DNA from: Ornatilinea sp.
GTDB lineage: Bacteria > Chloroflexota > Anaerolineae > Anaerolineales > Anaerolineaceae
NCBI GenBank assembly: GCA_018433975.1
Contig: JAHDQE010000014.1
Span: 1-64,000 of the forward strand
Direction: 5' to 3'
DNA length: 64,000 nucleotides
This document shows, one piece after another, positions 26,217 to 33,475 of this stretch. A model generated the notes under the pieces. The model was not told the origin of the DNA and did not search any database. It was given only the letters and a program-made list of their open reading frames with translations. The translations under genes and the position numbers were made by a program. Within the stretch, counting starts at the first letter, position 1. Each line of letters opens with the position of its first letter.

Positions 26217-26492
26217 TTACAGCACCATCAACACCTGTTTGTTCTCGCCGAGCGCTTCGTACAGGGCATCCACCTGCTCCCGGCTCTGCGCGGTGAAGGT
26301 GGCCGAAATCGAGATATACTTCCCGCCGCTGCTGGGGCGCTCGTGAATATCCTCCGGGTCCAACTCCGGCACGTGCACCAGCAGGTTTGCAGTTACAAAG
26401 GCCCTGAATCCGGGCTCATCCACCCCGATCACTTTGATGGGGAACTTACAGGGAAACTCAAGGATGCTTTTGACTTCTTCTTCCATAATCAA
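26217..26492 (-). CDS. DUF493 (YbeD-like) family protein
   Basis: 91 aa. The fold pattern is the small ferredoxin-like DUF493 family: ILEFPCKFPIKVIGVDEPGF, GGKYISISATFTAQSREQVDALYEAL. In other bacteria it is a small accessory protein near lipoate genes, with no settled function. An in-frame ATG two codons in is an equally possible start. It follows the MsrA gene by 21 bp and is probably co-transcribed. Confidence 0.8.
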   Translation of the reverse strand: MIMEEEVKSILEFPCKFPIKVIGVDEPGFRAFVTANLLVHVPELDPEDIHERPSSGGKYISISATFTAQSREQVDALYEALGENKQVLMVL

Positions 26493-26513
26493 TGGCTCTC
26501 TTTTTTAATGTGT

Positions 26514-27290
26514 TTATTTCCGGAAAAACTGGAGCAGGATCTCCTGTGCCTCGGGGGATAATCCCATCTGGTCGATCTCTGCATTCAGCGTTTCTACCGT
26601 GCCATTATACCCGAGATATCCATTCACCCGCGCCGCGGCGGTGGACTGGAGGAAATCTTCAAAATCGGGATACATCGCGGTAAATTCCGACATCAGTTCT
26701 TTCCGGTTCTGCAGGTAGTATTTCTGGTGGTAGTTTTCCGCCAGAGTGAAGGTACCCAGCGGGACAATTTCGGTATAAACCTTTGTCCCCAGGGTTTCTT
26801 CCTGTTCTTTCAGGGACTTTTCCGCCAGCAGGCGCTCTTCTTCGGTATTGTAATGAATAATTGAAGCATACTGGCGCGAAGCGGAACGATACGTGGGCGT
26901 ATGGTTATTCCAGAACAGTTCTAACAGCTCCGCGTAAGAAATCACCGAAGGGTCATAATCTATCTGGATGGTTTCCGATTGGTCGCCGATGTTGTGGTAA
27001 GTAGGGGAATCGCTGGTGCCGCCCGCGTAACCGACACGGGTGCGGATCACTCCGGGGGTGCTCCCAAACTGGGAGTCGGGGCCCCAGAATCAGCCCATTG
27101 AGAAGGTTGCCGTGGCAAAATTCTCCGGTTGGGCGCGGTCAAGCTCCGGTATAGCAGATACGGATTGGGTAGGCTCAAGGTTGCTGTTCATCGTTTGCTC
27201 CTTGGTAGAAGACTGGCAGCCCGAAAGGCCCAGAAGGGCCAGCAAGCCAATCAACAGGCCGGGGAAGATCCATTTTTCTCTCGTTTTCAT
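26514..27290 (-). CDS. msrA: Selenocysteine-containing peptide-methionine (S)-S-oxide reductase, lipoprotein form
   Basis: Reduces methionine-S-sulfoxide in proteins. The ORF is 258 residues if the UGA at 27090-27092 is read as selenocysteine (residue 67). The local sequence is SMG-U-FWGPDSQFG, exactly where MsrA has its catalytic cysteine (GCFWG). The frame is intact on both sides: GYAGGTSDSPTYHNIGDQSE, LFWNNHTPT and NYHQKYYL are standard MsrA motifs. The N-terminus has a signal peptide and lipobox (LSGC, Cys25), so the enzyme is predicted to be exported and lipid-anchored. Apart from the lipobox there is no Cys, hence no resolving cysteine. A SECIS-like hairpin follows the UGA. A nonsense mutation is the alternative, but falling on precisely this codon makes Sec far more likely. 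Confidence 0.85.
27054..27092 (-). promoter_or_regulatory. Putative bacterial SECIS element with Sec UGA
   Basis: Minus strand, within the msrA coding region: UGA, 20 nt, then a 3-nt apical loop GTT closed by CTCCCA/TGGGAG. A lower stem GGGG/CCCC is separated by an asymmetric internal loop. Bacterial SECIS hairpins lie immediately after the UGA with a small G/U-containing apical loop some 16-37 nt away, so geometry fits. SelB binding is not shown. Confidence 0.6.
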
Positions 27291-27679
27291 GATGACACCT
27301 CACAAAGTCAGGGCACAAAACATAGTGGATTAATTTTACCAATATTAGCCAATTAATCCGGGTCAGGTTAATAAACTCTAATCTATGGGAGAGTGCGTTG
27401 AGAGGGTCTTTTCGTTACCGGGTTGCTTGCAGTACTTCATCCTGTTCGGAAAAGGGAAAGGCGTCTACGGTGAGAAGAAAATGGAAGAAAATGATGGAAC
27501 GGATACTGGCGCTGCCCGTATGCGCTGTATTACCTTTCAGTATTGAAAGGTAAAAATACCCCTTGCAAAAAAAAGAGATGTTTGGTATTATAAGTGCAGA
27601 TGAACGTCTGGGTGCCCCCCTCACTCAGGCGCTCATCATTTAAAGGGCTTTGGATCTTAAAATGGGGGAAAAACGGTTC
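27291..27679. other. Gene-free stretch upstream of msrA
   Basis: Holds the msrA leader. The rest shows no ORF with coding character; a few stretches resemble eroded coding sequence. Confidence 0.4.
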
Positions 27680-28693
27680 CTATCGCCTCGGCAGCATGCT
27701 TTCCAGACTGTTCAAAGCATTCAGCGCATTCTCAACCTCTCCCGACGCCAGTTGTCCGGTGAGTCCCTGTATGCCGGAAGACAAGTCTCCCAGTTCTCCC
27801 AGGCCAAACTGATCCAGGCTGGCGCTGGCGTTGGCTCCCCGTTGGGCCAGGTTGAGCAGTTCCTCTGCGTTGACCACCCCATCGGCCAAGGCGGCCCGTG
27901 CTTCGTCGATGTAATCCCGCGCAAAGGATACCGCCTCCAGACGGTTCGAGGCGATTTGGTCCGGCTGGAGATTGGCAATTTCCGAAGCCAGCGCTTCAAT
28001 CCGGGCCGTCACCGCTGCTTCCAGGCTGCCGGACTGCGATTGGGCCGTTTCCGCCCAATCTTGCAAAGCTTCGGAATTGGTCAGCAGTTCTTCGATCTTT
28101 TCCTGCGCAATCTCGCCTCCACCCGCCAGGATTTCCTCAAGCTCTTCAAGGTTTCCCAAAGAAGTATTGGCATATTGAGCCAGTGATTCCAGATCTTCCA
28201 CCAGAATCGTCATCAGCTCAACCGTTTCCTCCCCCAGGGTGTAATACAGCTCCAGATAAAGTTCGGCCAGTTCCAGGGCCTGTTCAATTTCCTCATCGGC
28301 CAGGCCATATAGTGCGTAAATCTCTTCCAGTTCATCCGCGGTCAGTGTGCCGTCCTCCGCCGCAGTCGTGGTCATCTGCGCAGCCTGATCGCTGGCGGCA
28401 GTGGCCTGCTGGACCGATTCATCCACTGCCGCGGCAAATTCTTCTTCCGACAGCGATTCAACCACAACCGGTGTGGGGTTCGGCATGGCCGTGACGGTGG
28501 CGCTCACGGCGCTTTCCACCGTGGCCTGGAGGTTGGCTTCGGCGGCCTGAGTGGCTTCAATGGCCGCACTGACCGTCGCGTCAACGTCCGGGGTGGGTGC
28601 AGCCTCCTGGCTGACCGTGCCGCCACATCCGCTGACTAGGATCAGCGAAAAAATAAAGAAGACCGTGAAGATTCTTTTTACGTAATGTTTCAT
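27680..28693 (-). CDS. Ala/Glu-rich helical lipoprotein, unknown function
   Basis: 337 aa from the ATG at 28693 (preceded by AAAGGA). A far-upstream start would overlap the next gene. The signal peptide ends in LVSGC (Cys23), followed by a Thr/Pro segment (EAAPTPDVDATVSAAIEATQAA). The rest is highly acidic and helical, rich in Ala, Glu and Leu, with coiled-coil character (EEIYALYGLADEEIEQALELAELYLELYYTLGEE). Probably an extracytoplasmic lipid-anchored helical bundle. No family recognised. Confidence 0.72.
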   Translation of the reverse strand: MKHYVKRIFTVFFIFSLILVSGCGGTVSQEAAPTPDVDATVSAAIEATQAAEANLQATVESAVSATVTAMPNPTPVVVESLSEEEFAAAVDESVQQATAASDQAAQMTTTAAEDGTLTADELEEIYALYGLADEEIEQALELAELYLELYYTLGEETVELMTILVEDLESLAQYANTSLGNLEELEEILAGGGEIAQEKIEELLTNSEALQDWAETAQSQSGSLEAAVTARIEALASEIANLQPDQIASNRLEAVSFARDYIDEARAALADGVVNAEELLNLAQRGANASASLDQFGLGELGDLSSGIQGLTGQLASGEVENALNALNSLESMLPRR

Positions 28694-28775
28694 ATTGGCA
28701 TCCTTTTTTCTTACGATTATAAGGAAGTTCGGGATGGAGAGAAGCGGCACGGTCAAATTGAATGGGGATTGTAAG

Positions 28776-28809
28776 GTAAAAAAGATGGCCCAGAATCCTC
28801 TGGACCATC
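28776..28809 (-). terminator. Terminator of the quinone-oxidoreductase-like gene
   Basis: On the minus strand GATGGTCCAGA ... CTGGGCCATC followed by TTTTTT. Confidence 0.8.
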
Positions 28810-28841
28810 CCGGTGAGTTTTCACTGTGATAAATTCTGGCT

Positions 28842-29771
28842 TCAAACAGAAAGAACGATCTTCCCCTCGGAATGTCCTTGTTCCAGCAGGCGGTGGGCTG
28901 CTGCTGCCTCATCCAGAGGGAATATCTGAAAAATATGCGGGTAAACGACATGGCTTTCAACCAGGTTCGACAACTGGGTAAGTTGTTCGGCATCCGGATG
29001 GGCCAGAATGGATTTTGCCCGGACTTTGTAAGTTTCCGGTTCGTTGCCAAACGACGCACTTCTGAGCGAGACCAGGATTCCGCCCGGTTTCAACACTTGC
29101 CACGAGCGGTCACGGATTTTGCCCCCCATAGTATCCAGGACCATATCCGCATCTTTAACAACTTCTTCAAAACGAGTTTTCCGGTAATCAATAAAAGTAT
29201 CTACCCCCAGCTCCAGCAGGAAATCACGGTGAAGTTCCGAAGCCGTCCCGCAGACGGAGGCCCCAACGCTTTTGGCAAGCTGGACCGCAATATGCCCCAC
29301 ACCGCCTGCTGCCGCGTGGATTAGTACGGTTTGTCCCCGGGAGAGATTCGCGGCGTCAAAGAGAGCCTGCCATGCGGTCAGCGAAACCAGTGGGAGGGCA
29401 GCGGTTTCAATGTGGTCCAGGTTGGCGGGTTTGCGGGCCAGGTCTTCCTGAGGAGCCGCCACGAACTCGGCATAGGCCGCTCCAATTTCGGGGAAACGCA
29501 CCATTCCAAAGACCTCATCCCCAATGTCAAACCGGTCAACTTTTTCTCCTTTTTCGACAACCACACCGGAAACATCCCACCCGGGGATAAAGGGGAAGGG
29601 ACGAGTGTCCTGGTACAGAGCCTTACCGGCGCGGGTTTTAGCGTCCACCGGGTTGATCCCGGCTGCATACACCTGCACCAGCACTTCAGATGGTCCCGGC
29701 TTTGGGGTGGAAATTTCTTCCGGAGTTAATACTTCCGGGCCTCCAAACTGATGGATGCGGATTGCTTTCAT
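28842..29771 (-). CDS. Zinc-independent MDR oxidoreductase (quinone-oxidoreductase-like)
   Basis: 309 aa. The medium-chain dehydrogenase/reductase pattern without the zinc ligands: MKAIRIHQFGGPEVL, VYAAGINPVDAKTRAG, FIPGWDVSGVV, and the NADPH loop AAAGGVGHIAVQLAKSVGA, then GTASE as the phosphate-binding stretch. It likely reduces quinones or alpha,beta-unsaturated carbonyls with NADPH. Monocistronic between the helical lipoprotein gene and an upstream gap. Confidence 0.88.
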   Translation of the reverse strand: MKAIRIHQFGGPEVLTPEEISTPKPGPSEVLVQVYAAGINPVDAKTRAGKALYQDTRPFPFIPGWDVSGVVVEKGEKVDRFDIGDEVFGMVRFPEIGAAYAEFVAAPQEDLARKPANLDHIETAALPLVSLTAWQALFDAANLSRGQTVLIHAAAGGVGHIAVQLAKSVGASVCGTASELHRDFLLELGVDTFIDYRKTRFEEVVKDADMVLDTMGGKIRDRSWQVLKPGGILVSLRSASFGNEPETYKVRAKSILAHPDAEQLTQLSNLVESHVVYPHIFQIFPLDEAAAAHRLLEQGHSEGKIVLSV

Positions 29772-30159
29772 AAGTTACTTACCTCCAAATCAAATCTTTT
29801 GAGCAGCTTCAAGTCCGGTACAGGGCCTGCTGGTCTCTCCTTCGCTGAATGCATTGCTAAAGAGTTATTTATGCTTCTCATTTTAACAGGTTTTTCATTC
29901 CCGCGTCCACAAAACAGTTTATACATAATATGGGCCGGCTCACGATGCAGCCCCGGGAATCCATTTTCCGGATATACGGGAACCCAAAGGACATTTTAAG
30001 CGTTAAACAAAGTAAGTATGGAAGCCTGCCGGTCATCATTCTTGCAGGCTGAATATAATCTTGCCCAAAATTCGGCTGAAGAAAGAACCTAAAAAGTATA
30101 TAATCATAAATGAGATGAATATTCAGAGGTCAAATCTCCATAGAGAGGAGTCTTAAATT
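29772..30159. other. Intergenic region between the quinone-oxidoreductase-like and NBR1-like genes
   Basis: Must hold the divergent promoters of the two flanking genes. An AT-rich TATATAATC near 30100 is a possible -10 for the rightward lipoprotein gene, but no -35 at normal distance was found. No ORF. Confidence 0.4.
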
Positions 30160-31302
30160 ATGGTAAAGAAATATCCCATTCTATTCCTTGCGTTGTTGCT
30201 GGTGTTGATGTCCCTGGCATGCAACCTGCCATCGCGTGGAGAAAAAACACCCACTCCAAACGCTCTTACGGAGGTAGCGCAAACGGTTGAGGCAGATTTG
30301 ACTGAACTTGCGCAAACGGAGGAAGCCACCGAAACACCTCAGACGGTAACCGTTTCGCCGACCGAGACATCGGTGCCGCCAACCAGCACCCGGGTTCCGC
30401 CGACTGCAACGGATATTCCCATCCCCTGCGACCGGGCACAGTTTGTGACAGATGTGACGGTCCCCGATGGAACAAAGTTTGCCCCCGGAGACGACTTTGT
30501 CAAAACCTGGCGGTTAAAGAATACCGGATCCTGCACCTGGACCACCTCTTATGCGCTGGTGTTTGACAGCGGCGATGCGATGAACGGCCCGGCTTCGATC
30601 AACCTGACCGGCAGCGTGGCACCCGGACAAACCATTGATCTCTCTGCGGAGATGGAAGCGCCGGACAGCAACGGCACTTACCGGGGCAACTGGAAGCTGA
30701 GGAATGCCTCCAACGCAAAGTTTGGACTCGGTTGGGATGCCAGTGAACCTTTTTATGTCATTATCAAGGTCGTCGGGACGCCCACACCCACGCCTACCTC
30801 GGGCCCGACCGTAAGATATGATTTCATCGCAAATTATTGTTCGGCTGAATGGGTAAGCGGGGCAGGGACACTGCCCTGTCCGGGCGGGACCGGAGATGCG
30901 GAAGGGTTTGTCGTTAAACTGGACAATCCCAAGCTGGAAAATGGCGTGTTCGCGGGGACGCCCGGTCTGGAGACCCATCCCGAATGGGTGGATAACGGTG
31001 TCATCACCGGAAAATTCCCGGCCATCAATGTAAAGGATGGATATCGTTTTAAATCCGAAATCGGCTGTCTCAATGGCGGCGCGAGCTGCGACGTTAAATT
31101 CCAATTCAACTACCGCGCGGATGGCGGTCCATTGCAGACTCTCGGCAGTTGGACGGAAAGCTACGATGGAGCAATCCAATCCCTGAACATCGATTTATCT
31201 TCACTGGCTGGCTCTTCGGTAGAGTTTGTGCTCGCGGTTCAGGCAAATGGACCGTCCGATCAGGATTGGGCGGTGTGGATCAATCCTCGTATTGAAAAAT
31301 AA
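30160..31302 (+). CDS. Lipoprotein with NBR1-type Ig-like domain and C-terminal beta-sandwich
   Basis: 380 aa. The signal peptide ends in LMSLAC (Cys21), then a Thr/Pro-rich linker to about residue 90. Next comes an Ig-like domain of the NBR1 type (FVKTWRLKNTGSCTW, LVFDSGDAM, APDSNGTYRGNWKLRNA), a second TPTPTP linker and a C-terminal beta-sandwich with paired cysteines (GCLNGGASCDVKFQF). Such domains in Chloroflexota lipoproteins are probably adhesive or scaffold modules on the cell surface. No catalytic motif. GAGGAG precedes the ATG. Ends at a strong terminator. Confidence 0.8.
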   Translation: MVKKYPILFLALLLVLMSLACNLPSRGEKTPTPNALTEVAQTVEADLTELAQTEEATETPQTVTVSPTETSVPPTSTRVPPTATDIPIPCDRAQFVTDVTVPDGTKFAPGDDFVKTWRLKNTGSCTWTTSYALVFDSGDAMNGPASINLTGSVAPGQTIDLSAEMEAPDSNGTYRGNWKLRNASNAKFGLGWDASEPFYVIIKVVGTPTPTPTSGPTVRYDFIANYCSAEWVSGAGTLPCPGGTGDAEGFVVKLDNPKLENGVFAGTPGLETHPEWVDNGVITGKFPAINVKDGYRFKSEIGCLNGGASCDVKFQFNYRADGGPLQTLGSWTESYDGAIQSLNIDLSSLAGSSVEFVLAVQANGPSDQDWAVWINPRIEK

Positions 31303-31321
31303 GAATGAATTGCAGTGAGCA

Positions 31322-31367
31322 AAGGTCTGGCGCGGCGGAACAAGGTCCGCGCCAGACCTTTTTTTGC
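31322..31367 (+). terminator. Intrinsic terminator after the NBR1-like lipoprotein gene
   Basis: Stem AAGGTCTGGCGCGG / CCGCGCCAGACCTT followed by TTTTT. Confidence 0.9.
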
Positions 31368-31480
31368 AAACATTGAACCAAAATGATTCCACTCCGGGCT
31401 GCAGGGATTAAGTTTGGTAAAATTGCACCATATTCAACCCATTTCTATTTTAAACGGGGTGGAAAGGAATCGTTTGATCA

Positions 31481-32401
31481 TTGTTTGAGTTAATTTTTTT
31501 GGGTACCTCTGCTTCAGCGCCATCCGCAAAACGGGGCCTGCCTGCGCAGATGATAAAACATGACGAATACCGTTTTTTGATCGACTGTGGAGAAGGCACC
31601 CAGCGGCAGATCTTAAAAGCTGGGATTGGTTTCAAGCGTCTTAATCGCATTCTGATTACCCATGGGCACCTGGATCATATCCTGGGGTTGGCGGGGTTAA
31701 TCTCCACGCTTCTCCGCTGGGAGACCATGGAAGATCTGGAAATCATCGGCGGGAAATACGCATTAAGCCGGATCCATGACCTGATCTATGGGGTTGTCCT
31801 GCGGGGGACGAAACCGCCGGCCTCCATCCATTTACGCGAACTGGAACCGGGGACATTTTTTGAGACGGAAAACTTTTCCATTTCCGCTTTTCCGGTCTTC
31901 CACCGCGGAACGGATTCATTCGGTTTTGTCTTTCAGGAAAAAGGGCACCGGCCCTTCCTTCCGGAGAAAGCGGAAGCCTTGAATGTGCCGCCCGGGCCCT
32001 GGCGCCGCCAGTTGGTGGAAGGGAAACCCGTGACATTACCCGACGGGCGCGTGATTGACCCCGAGTCTGTGCTGGGAGATTACAAACCCGGGACTCGTCT
32101 GGTTCACATCGGAGATGTGGGCGATTTAAAGGAATTGGAAGAGGTCTGCCGGAATGCGGATGGGCTGGTCATGGAAGCCACCTATCTTCAGGAAGATGCC
32201 GACATGGCCAAAAAGTTTTCCCACATGACCGCGCGAAGCGCAGCCGAGTTTGCCGCTCAGGTCAATGCCAGGCAACTGTTCCTGACCCACATTTCCCGGC
32301 GCTACCGGTATAAAGACGTGGTGAAAGAAGCCCAGGAAGTCTTCCCCAATTCAATAGTGGCTCGCGATCTGGATTCTTTTATCATTAAAAGGGAAAATTA
32401 A
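31481..32401 (+). CDS. rnz: Ribonuclease Z (tRNA 3' endonuclease)
   Basis: 306 aa metallo-beta-lactamase-fold endonuclease that removes 3' trailers from pre-tRNAs. The zinc motif THGHLDH has its HxHxDH at residues 61-66. FLGTSASAPSAKRG opens the protein. Further ligands are in FPVFHRGTDSFG, IGDVGD and LFLTHISRRY. The start is TTG with AAGGA upstream and no nearby ATG alternative. The window's two tRNAs do not encode full CCA, consistent with a need for RNase Z. Confidence 0.9.
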   Translation: MFELIFLGTSASAPSAKRGLPAQMIKHDEYRFLIDCGEGTQRQILKAGIGFKRLNRILITHGHLDHILGLAGLISTLLRWETMEDLEIIGGKYALSRIHDLIYGVVLRGTKPPASIHLRELEPGTFFETENFSISAFPVFHRGTDSFGFVFQEKGHRPFLPEKAEALNVPPGPWRRQLVEGKPVTLPDGRVIDPESVLGDYKPGTRLVHIGDVGDLKELEEVCRNADGLVMEATYLQEDADMAKKFSHMTARSAAEFAAQVNARQLFLTHISRRYRYKDVVKEAQEVFPNSIVARDLDSFIIKREN

Positions 32402-32486
32402 ATACAACGGCGAGATCAACTCGCCAAATTAATAAAGAAATGTATGAGGAAAACTTGCGGCCGGAAAGATTGGCCACAAGTTTGTT

Positions 32487-33248
32487 TTAAGGGATAATAT
32501 CCGCGACAGATTCTACAATTCTGGCAGGCAGATAGGGATACTTGGTAACGTCTTCAATCTTGGTGATTCCACTCAGAACCAGGATAGTTTCCATCCCGCT
32601 CTGTACCCCCGTAATAATATCCGTATCCATGCGGTCGCCAATCATAACCGTGTTCTCGGAGTGCACGCCCAGATAATTCAATGCGGAACGCATCATCAGC
32701 GGGTTGGGCTTTCCAATGAACAGCGGACTGATTTCCGTCGCGCTTTCAATCAGAGAAGCCATCGCCCCGCACCCCGGCGCAATCCCTTCTTCCGTGGGCC
32801 CCGAAGTATCGGGGTTGGTGGCAATAAAGCGAGAGCCTCTGGAGATAAGCCGGATCGCTTTCGTAATTTGTTCCTGGTTGTAAGTATTGGTTTCTCCAAG
32901 TACAACATAATCGGGATGGTCGTCCGTGATGACATACCCAATTTCATGGACGGCTGTTGTTAACCCAATTTCACCAATTACAAACGCGGTCCCATTCGGA
33001 CGTTGAGAATGCAGGAACTGCGCGGTTGCAATAGCAGAAGTGAAAATAATTTTCTCGTCAATATCCAGGCCCTTTGATTTCAGGCTGTGGGCCAGGTCCC
33101 GGGGCGTGTAGAGAGAGTTGTTGGTCAGAACCAAAAATTTTGCTTTTTTTGCTTTCAATCGATCAATGAAATCGTCTGCTCCGGGCACAATTGTTTGTCC
33201 TTTTACCAGGACGCCATCCATATCACTGATGTAATTTTTCATATCCAT
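32487..33248 (-). CDS. HAD-IIA family phosphatase (NagD-like)
   Basis: 253 aa. HAD motif I is ISDMDGVL (the nucleophile Asp is in the first position of the DxD pair), motif II is LVLTNNS, and motif III/IV is [13 protein letters not shown], with an alpha/beta cap between, as in NagD/AraL. Likely a cytosolic sugar-phosphate or nucleotide phosphatase. The start could be the first ATG or the MKN two codons on. Confidence 0.87.
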   Translation of the reverse strand: MDMKNYISDMDGVLVKGQTIVPGADDFIDRLKAKKAKFLVLTNNSLYTPRDLAHSLKSKGLDIDEKIIFTSAIATAQFLHSQRPNGTAFVIGEIGLTTAVHEIGYVITDDHPDYVVLGETNTYNQEQITKAIRLISRGSRFIATNPDTSGPTEEGIAPGCGAMASLIESATEISPLFIGKPNPLMMRSALNYLGVHSENTVMIGDRMDTDIITGVQSGMETILVLSGITKIEDVTKYPYLPARIVESVADIIP

Positions 33249-33403
33249 TCTTTTCTTCTTTTACCTTTTTATATCTAACAACTTTGAAATACCCCATACA
33301 AAATAATTATACAATGATTGAAACTTTGTGGCTGTTAAATCCCATTAATATTTTAAAAAATGTATAGTTTTTAGAGAATATTTTCTCAATTTTGTACAAC
33401 ATC

Positions 33404-33463
33404 CCCACAGGAAATCATACCAACCTCTAGTGCGGATACCAGGCGGATACGATTTCCCGTGGG
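33404..33463 (-). repeat. Long-range inverted repeat below the ELW/sortase gene
   Basis: Plus-strand arms CCCACAGGAAATC (33404-33416) and GATTTCCCGTGGG (33451-33463) can pair over 13 bp with one G-U in the transcript. The 34-nt loop contains two GCGGATAC copies. It lies 13 bp past the gene's stop. No T-run. Confidence 0.5.
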
Positions 33464-33475
33464 CAAGATAGCTCC

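Noticed and set aside
27054-27290. MsrA read as two separate genes or a pseudogene split by UGA
   Set aside because: The frame is intact on both sides and the stop sits on the catalytic Cys codon, with a hairpin after it. Selenocysteine explains this better than decay.
28694-29059. Extended N-terminus of the helical lipoprotein
   Set aside because: Overlaps the quinone-oxidoreductase-like gene, and a signal peptide with lipobox begins at the later ATG.
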